Below the pieces are notes generated by a model. It searched no databases. It saw only the letters and a list, made by a program, of their open reading frames with translations, and was not told the DNA's origin. From Hypericum androsaemum (taxonomy: Eukaryota > Streptophyta > Magnoliopsida > Malpighiales > Hypericaceae): 64,000 nt of DNA. The position numbers and the translations under genes were made by a program. The DNA is taken from NCBI GenBank assembly GCA_963995505.1, contig OZ023189.1, positions 16,019,495-16,083,494 on the forward strand, in the 5' to 3' direction. The first letter of the stretch is position 1, and each line of letters opens with the position of its first letter. Below, in pieces: positions 1-12,918 of this stretch.

Positions 1-3000
1 GGACTCTACGACGGATATGGGCACCCTGAGCAGGAAAGTCGGGAGGGTGTAAGCCCACGGAGGGTGAAACAAGAGGTCCCTTTGCTTGTAAAACACGGGA
101 AGCCTCTGGATCATCAGTGCAAGCTCGGCGAATCCGTTGAACATGTTTATGATAATGGTGAAGAGAAGTGCACCAATGAAGAGTGACCCATCGTCCACGT
201 TCCTCAAGTGCATCCGTGGCTTGATGAACAATGTCGCGGAAACGAACGCGATCACAAGGATCTGCATGGCCTTGGAGATGTACACTATGGAGTTCCTCTT
301 GATGAGCAGTATCTCCTTGTCCCAACAGGCTTTCAGGAGTCCCATGTTGGAGATTGCGTATTTCTGGAACACCAGGGCCGCCTTGTGTCCCGTGGACTTG
401 TCGTACGGGACGGAAAGCTCGTTGTCTAGCCTAACCCCCGCATGAAATCTCTTGAATTTCTCTGCGAATTCCGACGCGGTCACGTAACGGTATGGCCTGC
501 TCCTTTCTGCCCAGTATTGCGCTTGGTCTTTCTTTGAAGTTACCTGCATTGTATCACAAGTTCACCCATAAGTTATCTGTAGCGCTGTTATTGAGGTTGA
601 GAGTTCAAACCGTCCGAACGTAACTTTACAAACCACATTGCTGATACAACATACCTCTTGCAAGAAATCAGCAGTGCCCTTCCTGTCGGGGCATCGGAAG
701 CCGCACCTCTCGAAGAACTCGACGATGTGGTCGCGCGGTCCCTCGTAGACGATCTGGCCCTCGGAGAGGAGGATGATGTCGTCGAAGAGGTCGAAGGTCT
801 CCGGGGCGGGCTGGAGGAGGGACATGAGGATGGTGGCCTCGTTGAGGTGCACTATCTGTTGCAAGCACTTCACTATCTGGTACGTCGTCGAGCTGTCCAG
901 CCCCGTCGATATTTCGTCCATGAACAATGTCTTCGTGGGACCCACGATCATCTCCCCTGAAGAAAATTCATGCATACGTTAATTATTTTTTAACCTCCAA
1001 TATTTACGGTCAATTACTCGCAATTTAATTCACGTAATCTTAGGCTTAATTAGAATACTATTCCACTTGACAAAAAATATATATTTTAAAAAAAAACTGA
1101 ATTATTACAGAACCTCTAAGTTGAAAAAAGCATGGTTTTAAATAATATATATATGTAAGTTAAAATATACTTATTTTCTATTAAAAAATGGACTTAATTT
1201 TTTATCTCTCCACTCTATAAATCTACTTATTTTATTCATTTATTACTTTATAAACTTATCAAATCAATTTTTTTCCTCGAAAACTACTAAAAAAAATCAA
1301 GTTCGCCCATTTTTGTACTAACTAGGTTCGACCGGTCAGAATGGACCTCAAAATTGGTCGGCCCGACCAGATTTAGTCCGGTTAGTACAGACCCCAGTCA
1401 AAAGCCTAAAAACGACCCGGTCTTGTGCCCATTTCGTGGTCCAACCGGTCAGACCACCGGTCGGATTGCGTTTTTTAAAACCATGGAAAAAAAGGCAATT
1501 ATCATTAATTCTTTCAGAATCTCGAACGGAATATTCTTAATTTGACAGTGATATTAAATTAAATAATGAATAATATAATTACGGTGTGTATTTAATATTT
1601 ATACCAGTGGTTACTCGTTTTCGCTGTCCACCGGATATCCCACGGCGCATCTCATCTCCCACCATGGTGTCCTTGCAAATGTCAAGCCCTAATATCTATA
1701 TCCAACATCCATTTTGTCAGCGATTGATAAATATGTTTGAGGCTTAAGAAGTTCCAATTGCAAACTATTTAAATTTTCTTAAGAGACAACACAAATAGCT
1801 TCGATAAAGCTCTAATCTAAATATCAGAAGTTGGTCCGTTTGATATTTTCTTTACCCAGAGTGGTTGTTTTATTAAATAACAATGAGTGACATATTTTTC
1901 TAACTCAATTATTGGATCCTTATGCAATTGGGAAATAACTCAATACCTTGAGGGTGTAGTCTGTCATCAGGCTGCTTTCAACTCCTTCCATGGCGGTTGC
2001 CTGATGTTAACAGATAAATTAAACAACAGATTAAAGATATATTTTCACTTATATTAATTGCATTTAATTACACTACAATCCAAATAAAGAAACGAAAACT
2101 GTTTTAATTTGTCTTTATCTTTGACTTTTATACATATATGTATATTAGCCGTGTCATTTACCTTCATGAAAAGATCAAGCTCTGCCTCCGGGAATATTCC
2201 AGCATCCTTTTCTCTTCTAGCAAGCTCGGTGAGGAGATCTTCACAAATTAATTAGTTTCGTCGGTCAGTATTGTCACTCGAGATCGGGAAATATTTAATT
2301 AAATATCCCTATTTTAATATATTTTTAATTACCGTAACGAGTCCCGACGCCCTGGCACCTGGCGGAGAAATCAAGAGTTTCCTTCACCGTCATCTCTCCG
2401 ATGTGAACGTCATTTTGGCTAATGTAGGCCGACGTTTTCCTAGGTACAAACTCGTTTAGCCTGTGTCCATTATACGTTATATCTCCTGTGACCTGCAACA
2501 TAAAAAAAACAAAGAAAAAAAATTAACCCACTTTACTATGGTATCGATCGAGTCTCAACTCCGAATACGATAGATTAAAAAACGAACTTTTAGTGCCGAG
2601 TCAAGCTTTCCGGCTAGAGCGAGCAAGAGGGTCGTCTTTCCAGAGGACGGTGGACCCAACAGAAGCGTCATTCTATTAAAAAATAGATAAGAGTATAACT
2701 TAATATTATCGTAAGCGACAAACCATAGATTATATAACTGCATTATTGCCGACGGGAGAAAGAAATTAAACTAAGTGCGTGGGATTATTAAATTTATTTA
2801 CCTAGATGGTTTAATAATGCCAGAGGCATTTTTGAGAATGGTTAGCTTCGTTGTCTTGGCCAGGGTGATGCCGACCAGACCAAGAAGAGATTCGCCGATA
2901 TTTCGAGTGACGTTGGGCAAGGTGGGAAGGGCTCGGCTTCCGATGTAGCCATCTGCTTCAATTGTTAAATTCTGGAATCTGACTTCTACCGTTGGGAGTC

Positions 3001-4703
3001 GGATTCCAACTCTGCAGGCCCAAATTAAAAATTATACATCAATTAAAATAATCATATATTATAAATCCATTTTGAACAAAATAAATGGAGACGGGAGAAC
3101 TACAAAAGAGTAAGAGTAACAACTAGAACTATTTTGGAACTTTCTTTGAATTCGATAACTTCATGGTTTGTACTTGGGAATCTTTTTTTTTTGTGTGTGA
3201 AAAAGATGGGGTCAAGTTTTTATATAAATAGAAATAGTAAAACTGAATACAAGGCACACAAGTCCATAAGTAATCCACCTAATTAAAAGGTCAAAGACAC
3301 CTCATCGACTTCAGAAATAAAATTCCTTCTTTTAAAGTTGTGGTCGTCAGCTTTAATAAACTTGAAAAATCTTATAATAAACTTGAAAAATCTTGTAAAT
3401 AGTGAACTTGTTTACCTCTAATTTTGGTCGTTTGTTCCTTTGTCTGTGTTGTAAGTTCTCTTTTAATTTCCATTAATAAAGCATATTTACCTATTAAAAA
3501 AGTGGGGACTGGAGATGCGACACACTAGACAGCTTGCACGTAGCTTTCTTGTTATTAAACTAATGAAAAAAATTCAGTGTTTTGACTTTTTTATAAAGTA
3601 TTTTATAGTTTTGTTTTTTTAAATTCGCCAAACTACATAAGAGTAAAGTAAATTTTTAGAGCTATTTTCTTTTATTTTCCGGTGCAATTTATGAATGAAA
3701 CAGAAAACATTAAAGGAAAAGTTAACTCCCGGCCACTTGCACTGCAAACGACAAGCCTAACACGTAATACCGACAACTTTAAAATACTTGTTTTATTAGG
3801 GGTAAGACAACTTGAAATAAAAAATATTAGGAAGTGCCAAACCTAACTCTTAAAATCAAACTTTGTCCTCATTCCGACAATTATTCATGGTTATTAACTT
3901 AATTATAATTAGAGTAACATCGACTGTTGTGCCAAACCCAAGGGAAAACCTGATTATATTTAGATCTTAGCAACCAAACTATTTAGAATTCCACTGCATG
4001 AGTAGGGATTACTTTTTTTAAGGGAAAAAAAAGTAGGGATTACTTTAGAGTTTAGACACCATTGAGATGACCAAACCCAATAAAATAAAGCGTTCCACTA
4101 AAAAAAAAGTTCAATAAAGCTAATTAATATCGAAGTCCAATATTAAACTGCATAGCTCTCCGGAATTCTAAGGGCCAGTAACGTGCCCGATCAAATCTAC
4201 GCCAATTACGCTACTTTTTCCATTAAACAAAGACACTCGTCAACTAGATTAGACCATACTTAGATCCAAATTAGTCATTTTAAAAAATTAATTAAATGAT
4301 AATAAACTTACTTGTCGATTCTCTGCCGGAATTTCTTCAAGAAGGCCTCGTTATCCTCCTCGGCGACCCTAAAAAGCCGGTCAATGAACTGCTGCCTCTC
4401 GGCCTCGCCGAGCTTGGTGACGTCGACCTCCTTCTTGAGCCTCCCGGTCGCATCGCCCTCCACGAACTGGGTGATAATGCTGGTCCGGAGCCGGTCGTAG
4501 GTAGGAAGCTTCTCGATGGCGGCCCATCTCAGGGCCTCCTCGTCGTCGGCGGCGTGGGTGGTCCTCCTCGACGCGCTCCCGGCGAACACGTCCTCCACGC
4601 CTCCCCAGCTGCTTAGGCTCCGGCTCATACTTCTCATTAAACCCCCTCCTCCTCCTCCTCCTGATAACCTCCTACTACTCCCTAACCGCTCCATCCCATC
4701 CAT
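1..4703 (-). CDS. ABCG/PDR-type full-size ABC transporter, ABCG35/36 (PEN3/PDR8)-like, N-terminal 638 residues; 3' end outside window
   Basis: Membrane exporter of the plant pleiotropic-drug-resistance group; the ABCG36 clade is known to export defence and auxin-related compounds at the plasma membrane. Coding exons on the minus strand are 4703-4312, 3011-2802, 2672-2588, 2492-2333, 2238-2162, 2000-1947, 1695-1605, 956-655 and 543 to the window edge; all join in phase at GT-AG sites and give 638 codons. Visible motifs: Gly- and Arg/Ser-rich N terminus; PDR-type [20 protein letters not shown]; Walker [10 protein letters not shown] (207-215); Q-loop YISQND; ABC signature ISGGQRKRV (346-354); Walker B TLFMDE (366-371) and D-loop; then the start of the first membrane domain ([32 protein letters not shown]). 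Family members are about 1,450 residues, so nucleotide-binding domain 1 and the first membrane helices are here. The start is the ATG after a GA-rich leader. The nearest relatives I recall are ABCG35/36, but a tree is needed to name the paralogue. Confidence 0.95.
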
Positions 4704-4935
4704 CGTGCCCCGGGCTTACTAATTTAGGTTCGTGATCTAGATAAGACGGGAAGAGTATTCATAAATTTCGACTTGAATTTGAACATTTTTTCACTAGCTA
4801 AGCTACTCGCAATAGGATAGCTAGTATCAATTTATAAGCGGGTTAACAAAGTTACCTGATTTATTTGTCTTCGTTGGGATGATGATTAGCAATTAATTGG
4901 AATCGTTGAAGAAGTCTCTTGACGATTTAGAGCCC

Positions 4936-4959
4936 CTCTCTCTCTCTCTCTCTCTCTCT
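4936..4959. repeat. (CT)n microsatellite in the ABCG transporter 5' leader
   Basis: About 12 CT units on the plus strand, so (GA)n in the transcript leader of the minus-strand transporter gene. Such GA/CT tracts are common in plant 5' leaders and core promoters. Confidence 0.85.
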
Positions 4960-5008
4960 TGGCTAAGAGAGTGGTGTATTTTCCTTCGGGTTAGTGTCCG
5001 GACGGACC

Positions 5009-5021
5009 TATTTATATATAC
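5009..5021 (-). promoter_or_regulatory. Probable TATA box of the ABCG transporter gene
   Basis: On the minus strand this reads TATATATAAATAG, about 305 bp upstream of the ATG at 4703. A start site some 30 bp downstream would give a leader of roughly 275 nt containing the GA microsatellite at 4936-4959. Judged from sequence and position only. Confidence 0.5.
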
Positions 5022-5099
5022 AAACACTTGGAAACCGGAACTATGAGAGAGAGAATGTATTAACTAACGGGACCCTGGTGAAATTTTCAACTCTACAAT

Positions 5100-7277
5100 C
5101 CGGAAACGGTAAACAAAAGGAACCAAGTCAGTGCGGGGTAGAACTCGGAAGGTGACTACTTTGTTTTTATTTTTTAATATTCTTAGCCCTATATTTATAA
5201 TGCGAGACGATTAGTCGGATAATTTTTTAATAGCGACAGGGTACCAATCCTGACTGAGTTGGCGCGGTGGGACCAAAATCCAATTCATTCAAACTCTTTT
5301 TTCGTACTTTAGTGTTTGAAAGAATGATGCATCAAAATTGACGAGACTTTTGGATAATACTCCACATGCAAAAAACTTTGAAGAAAAAATAAAATTACGA
5401 AAATTGTAACGGGGATTAGCCGCCGCGTTGGAAAGTCTTCCGTTATCTGGTCTGGCTTACGACTTCTAGAAGAGATAAGCTCCAGATTAATTAAATTTAT
5501 TCGAGCAAATTTTCTTGACTGAAAATAACCTGATATTGGTCTTAAAAACTTTGGGTGTTGTGGGTCATTTTGTATAACAATCAATAATTCATCAAAAAAT
5601 TTATAACTTAACGACATAAAAAATTGTAAAAATTTAGGAACTCCAAGATTCTTTGGCAATGTCAAAATTTACCTTTAAAAAATTCATTATCAGTAATTAT
5701 AGAAAGTTTTCAATTAAATATGAAATTGATTAATCAGTAGTTCTTGATGCTTATTTGGTCTAACAATCTTTTGCGTCAACTTGAACGAGCAACACAACTC
5801 GCGCTCCGATAAAATGGTGCTCGAGGGTACTTTAGTATTTTTGTATTAGTTTTTGCATATCAAAGTCAATATTTTTTTTTGTGAGGAAAATATCAAAGTC
5901 AATATTAGGGTTGTAACTTGTAAGTTCCGTCCTAAATTAAAAAACAGATACAAATTTTATTATAGAATGGTAAGACTTTCCATGTAGTTAGTTACCTGTC
6001 GTTTGACTTCTTGGAAGTTTCCTTTTTTTTTAGATGAAATTTTAAAAAAAAATTCTTGGAAGTTTCTTGTAATAATATCGCATTGCTTCAGCAACAATAT
6101 TCGCTCATGTAAAGAGAAACCGTCCACATGATATGATATTTCGTTGATATATCCTCTGGGTTATTCTTTTAGTTTGATTCCAAGGCACGTCTGGTATAGA
6201 TGCCACGAGCTATCGCAATTTTGACACAAGCGATTAATTGACTAACGTATATGGTTCATTTTGTGACACGGGTGTGATTTGGTTCATATACGAGTACATT
6301 TCTCTGATTAAAGTTTCAGGAATATATATGAGCAAATATAATATAAAACTGTGGAAATAATCAATGCAAAACCTATGAGATTTTTTACCCAAAAAAAGTT
6401 ATGATTTGCATAGATTTGGAGCGGATTATAAGTACATATACATATCATTTATACGATATTTTTAACTAGAGTTTTCATCATTATAATATTATTTCAGTTA
6501 TTATAGATGCAATAAATTTTTTTATTGTTAAAATTTATTCGCATCTCTACCAAAATCCACCAAATCAACAGCGTTGACTTCAATTTTTGTTGGGCCATTT
6601 ACAATTTCATTCTTCAAATGAGAAAACCTGCATACCATTATATTCGTGTCCGGCGATGTCAAAGATAAGTGGATCTTCTAGAAAGATATATGTATATTTT
6701 CTTTTGTAGTGGGAATAATTATTTTAAAAGATGTGGTCTAACTGGTCGGACAATGAATCAGAGTCTCCGGCGTCTCTGAAAAATAGGTAAGGACGTAACT
6801 TAACGAACCGAACATTTTTAGTTAAACCGGATGATCGGACCGAAAAAATGACCTGAAAAAATCCGGTTCGTTAAGTTAGACACACTAACTAAGGAAATTT
6901 CGCCCAAAATCGCACAAGAAGTTCTTCGAAGGAAGGGAAAAAAACCCTAAATCTAAAATCTTCTGACTTTTCCCCCAACGGCCCGACCTCGACCTCGGCC
7001 CTGCGACCTCCGGAGTTCCGATGGCCTGTCTTAGGCAAGGCGGCCTCTGACGAGCTGCGACATGAGACGGAGTCAATGGTGGTCGCCGCCTCCTTCTTCT
7101 TCCTTGGGATCACATCCTTCAAAGATTTACTTCCTAAACGGCACGGAGATGGAACTTTAGAGTCTTCGTCGTTCTCCAGTTGGTGAGACTTTAAAGTGTT
7201 GTTTATTTCCTGTTGAGATTGTGTGATTAGGAAATGGAAAAAAAAATTTAAGGGGAAGAAGATGAAATAAAAGAAAG
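5100..7277. other. AT-rich intergenic stretch without a supported gene
   Basis: Mostly AT-rich sequence. At 6797-6878 a 12-base arm (cttaacgaaccg) and its reverse complement lie about 60 bp apart. At 6960-7150 a GC-richer patch has a minus-strand open frame (KVPSPCRLGSKSLKDVIPRK) that I cannot assign to a family; it may be a gene relic. No intact gene seen. Confidence 0.5.
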
Positions 7278-8420
7278 GGCAAATTACTGTAGCATACCTC
7301 TTGTTTGACATAATAAATAATTTAGTCCTTTTAGTTTTGAAAAATATTATGACATCTTCATTTTTTTGATTTTATTATACTTTGGGGTCCCTAGTGTCGG
7401 AATATTCGATATTCTCTGACGAATGGCCAATTGAAATGACGAAAATGTCCTTCCCACTTGAAAAAATATATTTCTTCCCTTCTTCCTCTCACTTCATCTT
7501 CTTCCTCCCACTTTCAATTAAAACCAAAACTTAAACTCAAACCTTAATAAAAATCAAAACTAATTAAAAAAAAAATCAAAACTTGAAAATTTCTAATTTT
7601 AAATAATTCAATTCAAATTGGAAAATCAGATTTGAATTCAACAATTATTGGGCAAAAGCTAAACACAGTTGGACAAAACGATGCCATCTTCTACTACTTC
7701 TTCTTCAACTGCCAAGTCTTTTCTCCTCCTCTCACTAAACGACGCCGTTTTGCCAGGTGACCACTAACCTCGTAATCGTTCCGCTCCCTAACATGCTGCG
7801 GCGAACTAGAGCAAGGTGGTGGTTGGGCAGCACGGGACCCGGATCCGTCCCTGGCTTCGTCTGGATCGTCGTCGAGGCCAGCGGACCCACCAACGAGACT
7901 GCTTCCCCCCTCGCCAAGTCCCGCGTTAGGGCCCACCAACGAGACCGCTTCCCTCCTTGCCGGCGGGCCCACCAACGAGATCAAGAATGTGAAGTGGTTC
8001 GGTGCCGTTTCCGTCGGGATTCTGGCGCATTCTGGGGCCAATTCACGATTTGTCGAAGGAATACAATCCTAATTTTTAATTTTTGATTTATAATTCGAAT
8101 TGAAGTATTAAAAATTAGTGTTCTTCACGTTTTTATTCTCTTTAATTAGTTTTGATTTTTACTAATTTTTGAGTTTTGATTTTTAGTTGAGGATGGGAGG
8201 AAGAAGATGAAGTGAGAGGGAGAAAGAAAGAAAAATTTTTTTTTAAGTAGGAGGTATTTTTGTCTTTACAGTGGTTCTTTGCTAAAAAAATTAAATATAC
8301 TGACGCCATGGACCTCAAAGTATAATAAAATCAAAAAAAAAGGTCAAAATATTTTTCAAAATTAGAAGAACTAAATTATCGATTAAGTTAAATAAGAAAA
8401 GTGTTACAATAATTTGCACT
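7278..8420. mobile_element. Mutator-like non-autonomous element with long TIRs and 9-10 bp target duplication
   Basis: The left end (7278-7440) and right end (about 8270-8420) are long imperfect inverted repeats; both share the phrases GCAAATTA.TGTA, a TTTTGAAAAATATT block and TTTTATTATACTTTG. The element is flanked on both sides by taaaagaaag (7268-7277 and 8420-8429), a 9-10 bp duplication as expected for Mutator-like elements. The centre (about 7690-8065) is GC-rich, unlike the ends, and contains three near-copies of a GGCCCACCAACGAGA phrase. No transposase frame is present. The centre may be captured host DNA, but I recognise no family in it. Confidence 0.8.
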
Positions 8421-9554
8421 AAAAGAAAGCACCGAGAGATGAGTTGGGGAAATGTTTGAGGATGGAACTTGAGTGTTATTAATTACTAACTTGGGAAGTG
8501 TGAGTGGTCAGAGAAATTAAAAGAGAGAGGGTGTCTTTTTGATTTTTTTTTGGGTGGAAGGGTGTCTTTTTGATTGGGAAGGGGAAAAGGGGATGAATAG
8601 TAAACTAAAAATGACGCATGTGCCCTCTGTATGTAGTAATTAGTTTTTTCTATAAGTAACATTGTATTAAATTCAACAAAAGATAATTACAGAGTAATTA
8701 CAATGGAATAAATACACGGTACCTAAAGTACTAGATAGATACTTATCTAAACAAAAACAAAGATAAATACTATCTAGCACAAGTTCCTAATGCCACACCA
8801 CCCAAAGGACCAAAATCACCCATGGAAGAATCCATAACTAACGGAAAACCCAACGGTCTTTAATCAAGGAAAATCAAAGGACCAAAACGGCACATTTTTA
8901 ATCACTTGGAGGATAAAAGAGGCATCATCTTCCCAAGAGAAGCCAGAAACAATTGCAAGTTCCATACCTCTGCCAAGACCTTCTCCTGAAGAGCAGCTTC
9001 GTGTTCCTCTGTAGCTACAAAGCAATGAGCATATGTATTAATTAGTGTAATACTAATATGCCATTACGTATATATATATATAAATTAAAAAATATATATA
9101 TATATAAATTAAAAAATATATATATATATATATATATAAAGTCTAATCTGATTGATAGTTAAGCCGATCGGATCAGTTGATTCAGAGGTCGGACTAAAAT
9201 TTGGGTCAGTAGTCGGATCGTTTTTTAAAACAATGCTATAAAAAAAACAGAGTTTTGTAAAATAATTATTACACATTAAACGACCGTCCTCTCCCTCTCT
9301 CCCCGTTGACTAGATTATTCCCTACATCTACGTACACACACCAATATGCTACCACCGCAATTTTTTTTAAATGGTTGGCCAGTAGATATAAAAATAGGAG
9401 TACGTGGAATGTAACGGCTAGATTACTACGAAAATATTGACAGTGTCTTATAAATCACAACGAAGCTATAAGATTGAGCTTATAATTTGTCTTGACCAAA
9501 CATCAACTATTAAACTTGAATTAACTTCCATATTAGAGATAATAATTTGAAAAA
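8421..9554. other. Intergenic AT-rich stretch with a (TA)n-rich tandem block
   Basis: No gene is supported. The block at 9069-9138 consists of TA runs alternating with the phrase AAATTAAAAAA, repeated three times at about 25 bp. The rest is AT-rich sequence without recognisable coding potential. Confidence 0.6.
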
Positions 9555-10967
9555 AGTATATTTAAGTACTATGTAGTTTTACGTTTTCCAAATTAAGGCA
9601 ATATGGTTTAAAATTATGTTTTTAAGCTCTCTGATTTTTTTTTCTTGGACATGCCTTAATCCCGGGTAGCCCGGGTAGCTTCCCGGCCATTTGGCCATCC
9701 ACATTAGTTCTACATTCTCAAAATGATGCCATTTGGCGTCATACATGGCAATTTCGTTGTTTAAGTTGTCGCTGACATGTCGTACGGCAAATTACCAAAT
9801 TATTTCCAAAACTTTAAATATATTTTGAAAACATCATCTTCCTCCTTCCTTCACCACCTTCTACCCCCAAAAATACAAACCCAGAAACCCACCAATTCTT
9901 TGTCAAAAGAAACCCACCATTTTAAAACATCCCCTCTTTGTCAAAAGAAACAGCCCCTCTTTGTAAAACAGCCTGACGGCCTCACGGGGATCTCGAGGTC
10001 GAAGAGCTAGTCGGGGTTGCCAACAGAAGCTTAATACTTCCTCTCTCTGTCCTAACTACGCAATCGGATGAGGCGCGACTAAGGAGGAGGCTGCCGTGAA
10101 GGTCCCGGCCAAGGAGGAGGCTGCCGTGAAGGTCCCGGCCAAGGAGGAGGCCGCCGTGAAGGTCCCAGCCCGACGACTAGATCTCAAGATGGCTCCTCCA
10201 GCTCCACACATCGGATCTTCATTTGCTGGCGGAGATAGACCTCCGATGTTTGGCTGAGCTTCAAGAGACGGATTTTAGGGATATGATTGGCTTTATGTAA
10301 CGGGTGGTGATTTTGTTGGCTTTAGAGTTATGATTGATTTTATTGAATGGGGTTAGTGTACGGATAGATTTTGATAATGGGGATTTAGGGTTGTGGATTT
10401 GAGCTTTCGTTTGAGAAATTGGCCTCATGAGAGGGCCAATGCGTGGGATGGGTCAGGGAGGAAGAATAAGGAGGAGGAAACTGAAGGTTGACCGAAGGAA
10501 GGACGAATGTTTTTTAAAAATATTTGTTCAAAAATTAGGATTGTTTTGATAATTTGCCACATACCATGTCATCTACGACTTATTCAATTGACTGTGCACG
10601 TAGGACAAAAAATGACAACGTTTCGTAGCATGTGGAGCCAACGTGGACAGGCAAGTTGTCGGGCAGCTACCCGGGATTGAGGCATGTCTGAGCAAAAAAA
10701 ACCACAGGGCTTAAAACATAATTTTAAACCACATGGCCTTAAACCACATGACATGCCATCTACGACTTATTCAATTGACTGTGCACGTAGGATAAAAAAT
10801 GACAACGTTTCATAGCATGTGGAGCCAACGTGGACATGCAAGTTGTCGGGCAGCTACCCGGAACTGAGGCATGTCCGAGAAAAAAAATTACAGGGCTTAA
10901 AAACACAATTTTAAATTACATAGCCTTAATTTGAAAAACGTAAAATTACAAGATACTTAAATATATA
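9555..10967. mobile_element. Mutator-like non-autonomous element with TIRs, one arm tandemly duplicated
   Basis: Left end 9555-9720 and right end 10760-10967 are inverted copies: both carry TATTTAAGTA, a TTTTACGTTTT.CAAATTAAGGC block, and GGACATGCCT next to GGGTAGC. The right arm is duplicated as a 187-bp tandem pair (10559-10745 and 10746-10932). The GC-rich centre holds a 30-bp repeat in three copies. I could not find a clean target duplication and there is no transposase frame. Confidence 0.7.
10081..10170 (+). repeat. Three tandem copies of a 30-bp GC-rich unit
   Basis: Copies at 10081-10110, 10111-10140 and 10141-10170 differ at only two positions, both in the third copy. In the frame starting at the first base each unit reads KEEAAVKVPA, so the repeat keeps a 10-residue period. 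It lies inside the TIR element and could be part of a captured gene or a satellite-like expansion. Confidence 0.85.
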
Positions 10968-12260
10968 TTTATTATGAAGCGGTTAATCAATAAACTATCA
11001 AACAAAAGCGGTTAATCAATAAACTATCAAACAAAATGTGAGCTAACAGAGTCCATAGCGTTTGCACGATGCAAGTGGGACAGGTCTGCATCAATATGCC
11101 ATAGACCTAAGTCATGGTCGAATAACTTGTTCTTGTCAGTAAATTCGGCTATCTAATTTTTAGTCCGTTTTAAATGAATTGGATTATAATATGTATGCAT
11201 ATATTTTTATATTTTTTTGGAGGAAAACAACCACAAAGAGCCTACTAATTTTTTTCTTTCCTCGGTTACTGTAGAAAATTACTAAATACTTACACCGTCC
11301 AATAAATTTGCGATATTATTTTCTCCAATTGGAGTTCGGCAAGATCATTAGATGCTGATCAATAACCTAATTCTACGCTAACAACGTTGAGTTCCAGTAA
11401 ATTTTATAATGGTTCATCCACAAATATAAATAAATTTTACAATGATCTAAAAACTAATGATTAAAATTGTATCGTCTAACTATTTTATGGAGGTCCCTCA
11501 TAGTTTACATTCTCTTTCCTTAGTTTTACCAAAAAATTAACATTTCAGATATTGTCACTTAGTTTTTAATTATTTGTTATATGCATTTTTTTTTGTTGGA
11601 ATGTTATATGCATGTTTGGTGTGGCTAATTGAGAGCGGCTGATAGCTAAATAGTGGTTGGAAATTGCATTTAAGAAGTTTGGTGAAAGAAAAGTAAAAGC
11701 GGCTTATAGCCTTTTGGAGCATTTCATATGCCAAATGCTAACAGCTACCTAGTGTAGGGTTTTTTCCGGCGTTTCATAGCTTCTTTACTAATTTAGAATC
11801 AAAATAAAAGGTGAACATGATCATGCACTAACGTAACTTTTTGTTTTCGCTTTTTTTCAAACGATTTTTGTTCAAAGTTGACCTAATCTTTGGTAAATGG
11901 GAAAGTGGAATTAGGAAAAAAGACAAACCGGTAGAAAAAAATCAGACTTAATCACAACCTAATAATTAGGAAAACTTGCGTGAAATGTTAAAAATATTTT
12001 TTTAAAGATAAATATTGTACTTAGTCACAATGTCAAGGATTAAACCCTTGACCTCTGTAAAGTTAAGCAAGCCTATGTCGCTAGGCCACATGTCCGTTGG
12101 TGAAATTTTAAGAATATAATAATATTAAATTATTATTAAAATATAATTTTCAAACATTTCAATGTTCTATACTATTCGAACCTAATCTAGAGTGTTTACG
12201 AGATAATTTGTAAATACATTTGCAAATGAACCATTTAACAATGCAGCTATTAAGAAATAA
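10968..12260. other. Intergenic AT-rich stretch
   Basis: A 30-bp tandem duplication (10977-11036, units beginning AAGCGGTTAATC) lies next to the preceding TIR element. A SINE-like piece is annotated at 12010-12110. The segment 11600-11790 has GC-richer phrases that look like an old hAT-type MITE, but I cannot define its ends. No gene is supported. Confidence 0.5.
12010..12110 (-). repeat. tRNA-derived SINE-like fragment
   Basis: On the minus strand a box A-like TGGCCTAGCGA (12088-12078) is followed about 30 bp later by a box B-like GGGTTTAATCC (12047-12037), the spacing of an internal RNA polymerase III promoter. It does not fold as a normal tRNA, so a tRNA-derived SINE relic is the best call. 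Confidence 0.5.
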
Positions 12261-12918
12261 GGGAAAAATATACTTTAGTACTCTGTAATTTCACACTTTT
12301 TGCGTTGGAGTACCTTGTGGTTGAAATTTAGTAATTTTGTCCCTGAGATTTACCAACATTTTTCGGACAGGTATAGGGCAGCTGCCCGTCCAAGCGCGCT
12401 CGAAACGACGTCATTTTTGAACTGACGTGGAAGACACGTGGCGTCAGAGTGACTTAAGTTAAAGCTGACGTGTATTATGATAAATTACTTATTCAGTCCC
12501 CCATTCGTTTATATTTTTTGAGAAAAACAAACTTCATCTTTAACCTCTCTCTCCACCCTCCACTTCTCCATCCTCTCTTTCATCTTCTTCTCCATCCTCC
12601 ACCACCTCCAAATGACGAGAGGAGTTTTAATTATCAATCAAAAAGCAAAATCCAATTAAAGCAACATTCCGATTTTTTTAATTTTTTCAAAAAAAGGAAC
12701 TTTTTCAAGAAAAGCACGCAAAGGAAAGGAAAAAGATCATTGAGATCTAAAATCTTCGAGTAGAATTACTTCTCGTGATCTGTTTACGCTGGCTAACAAG
12801 GAAGCTAATTAACCATATAGAACAAAATTCAAGGTAAAAACTAGAGGGAAAGGAGGAGTATGGACAGTTGACCGGTTGACGACGATCGTATATCTAAAAT
12901 ACCAAATCTTCTCATCCA

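Noticed and set aside
6889..7311. Minus-strand open frame of 140 residues
   Set aside because: Part runs into AT-rich low-complexity DNA and overlaps the TIR element; no family is recognised. Mentioned only as a possible relic.
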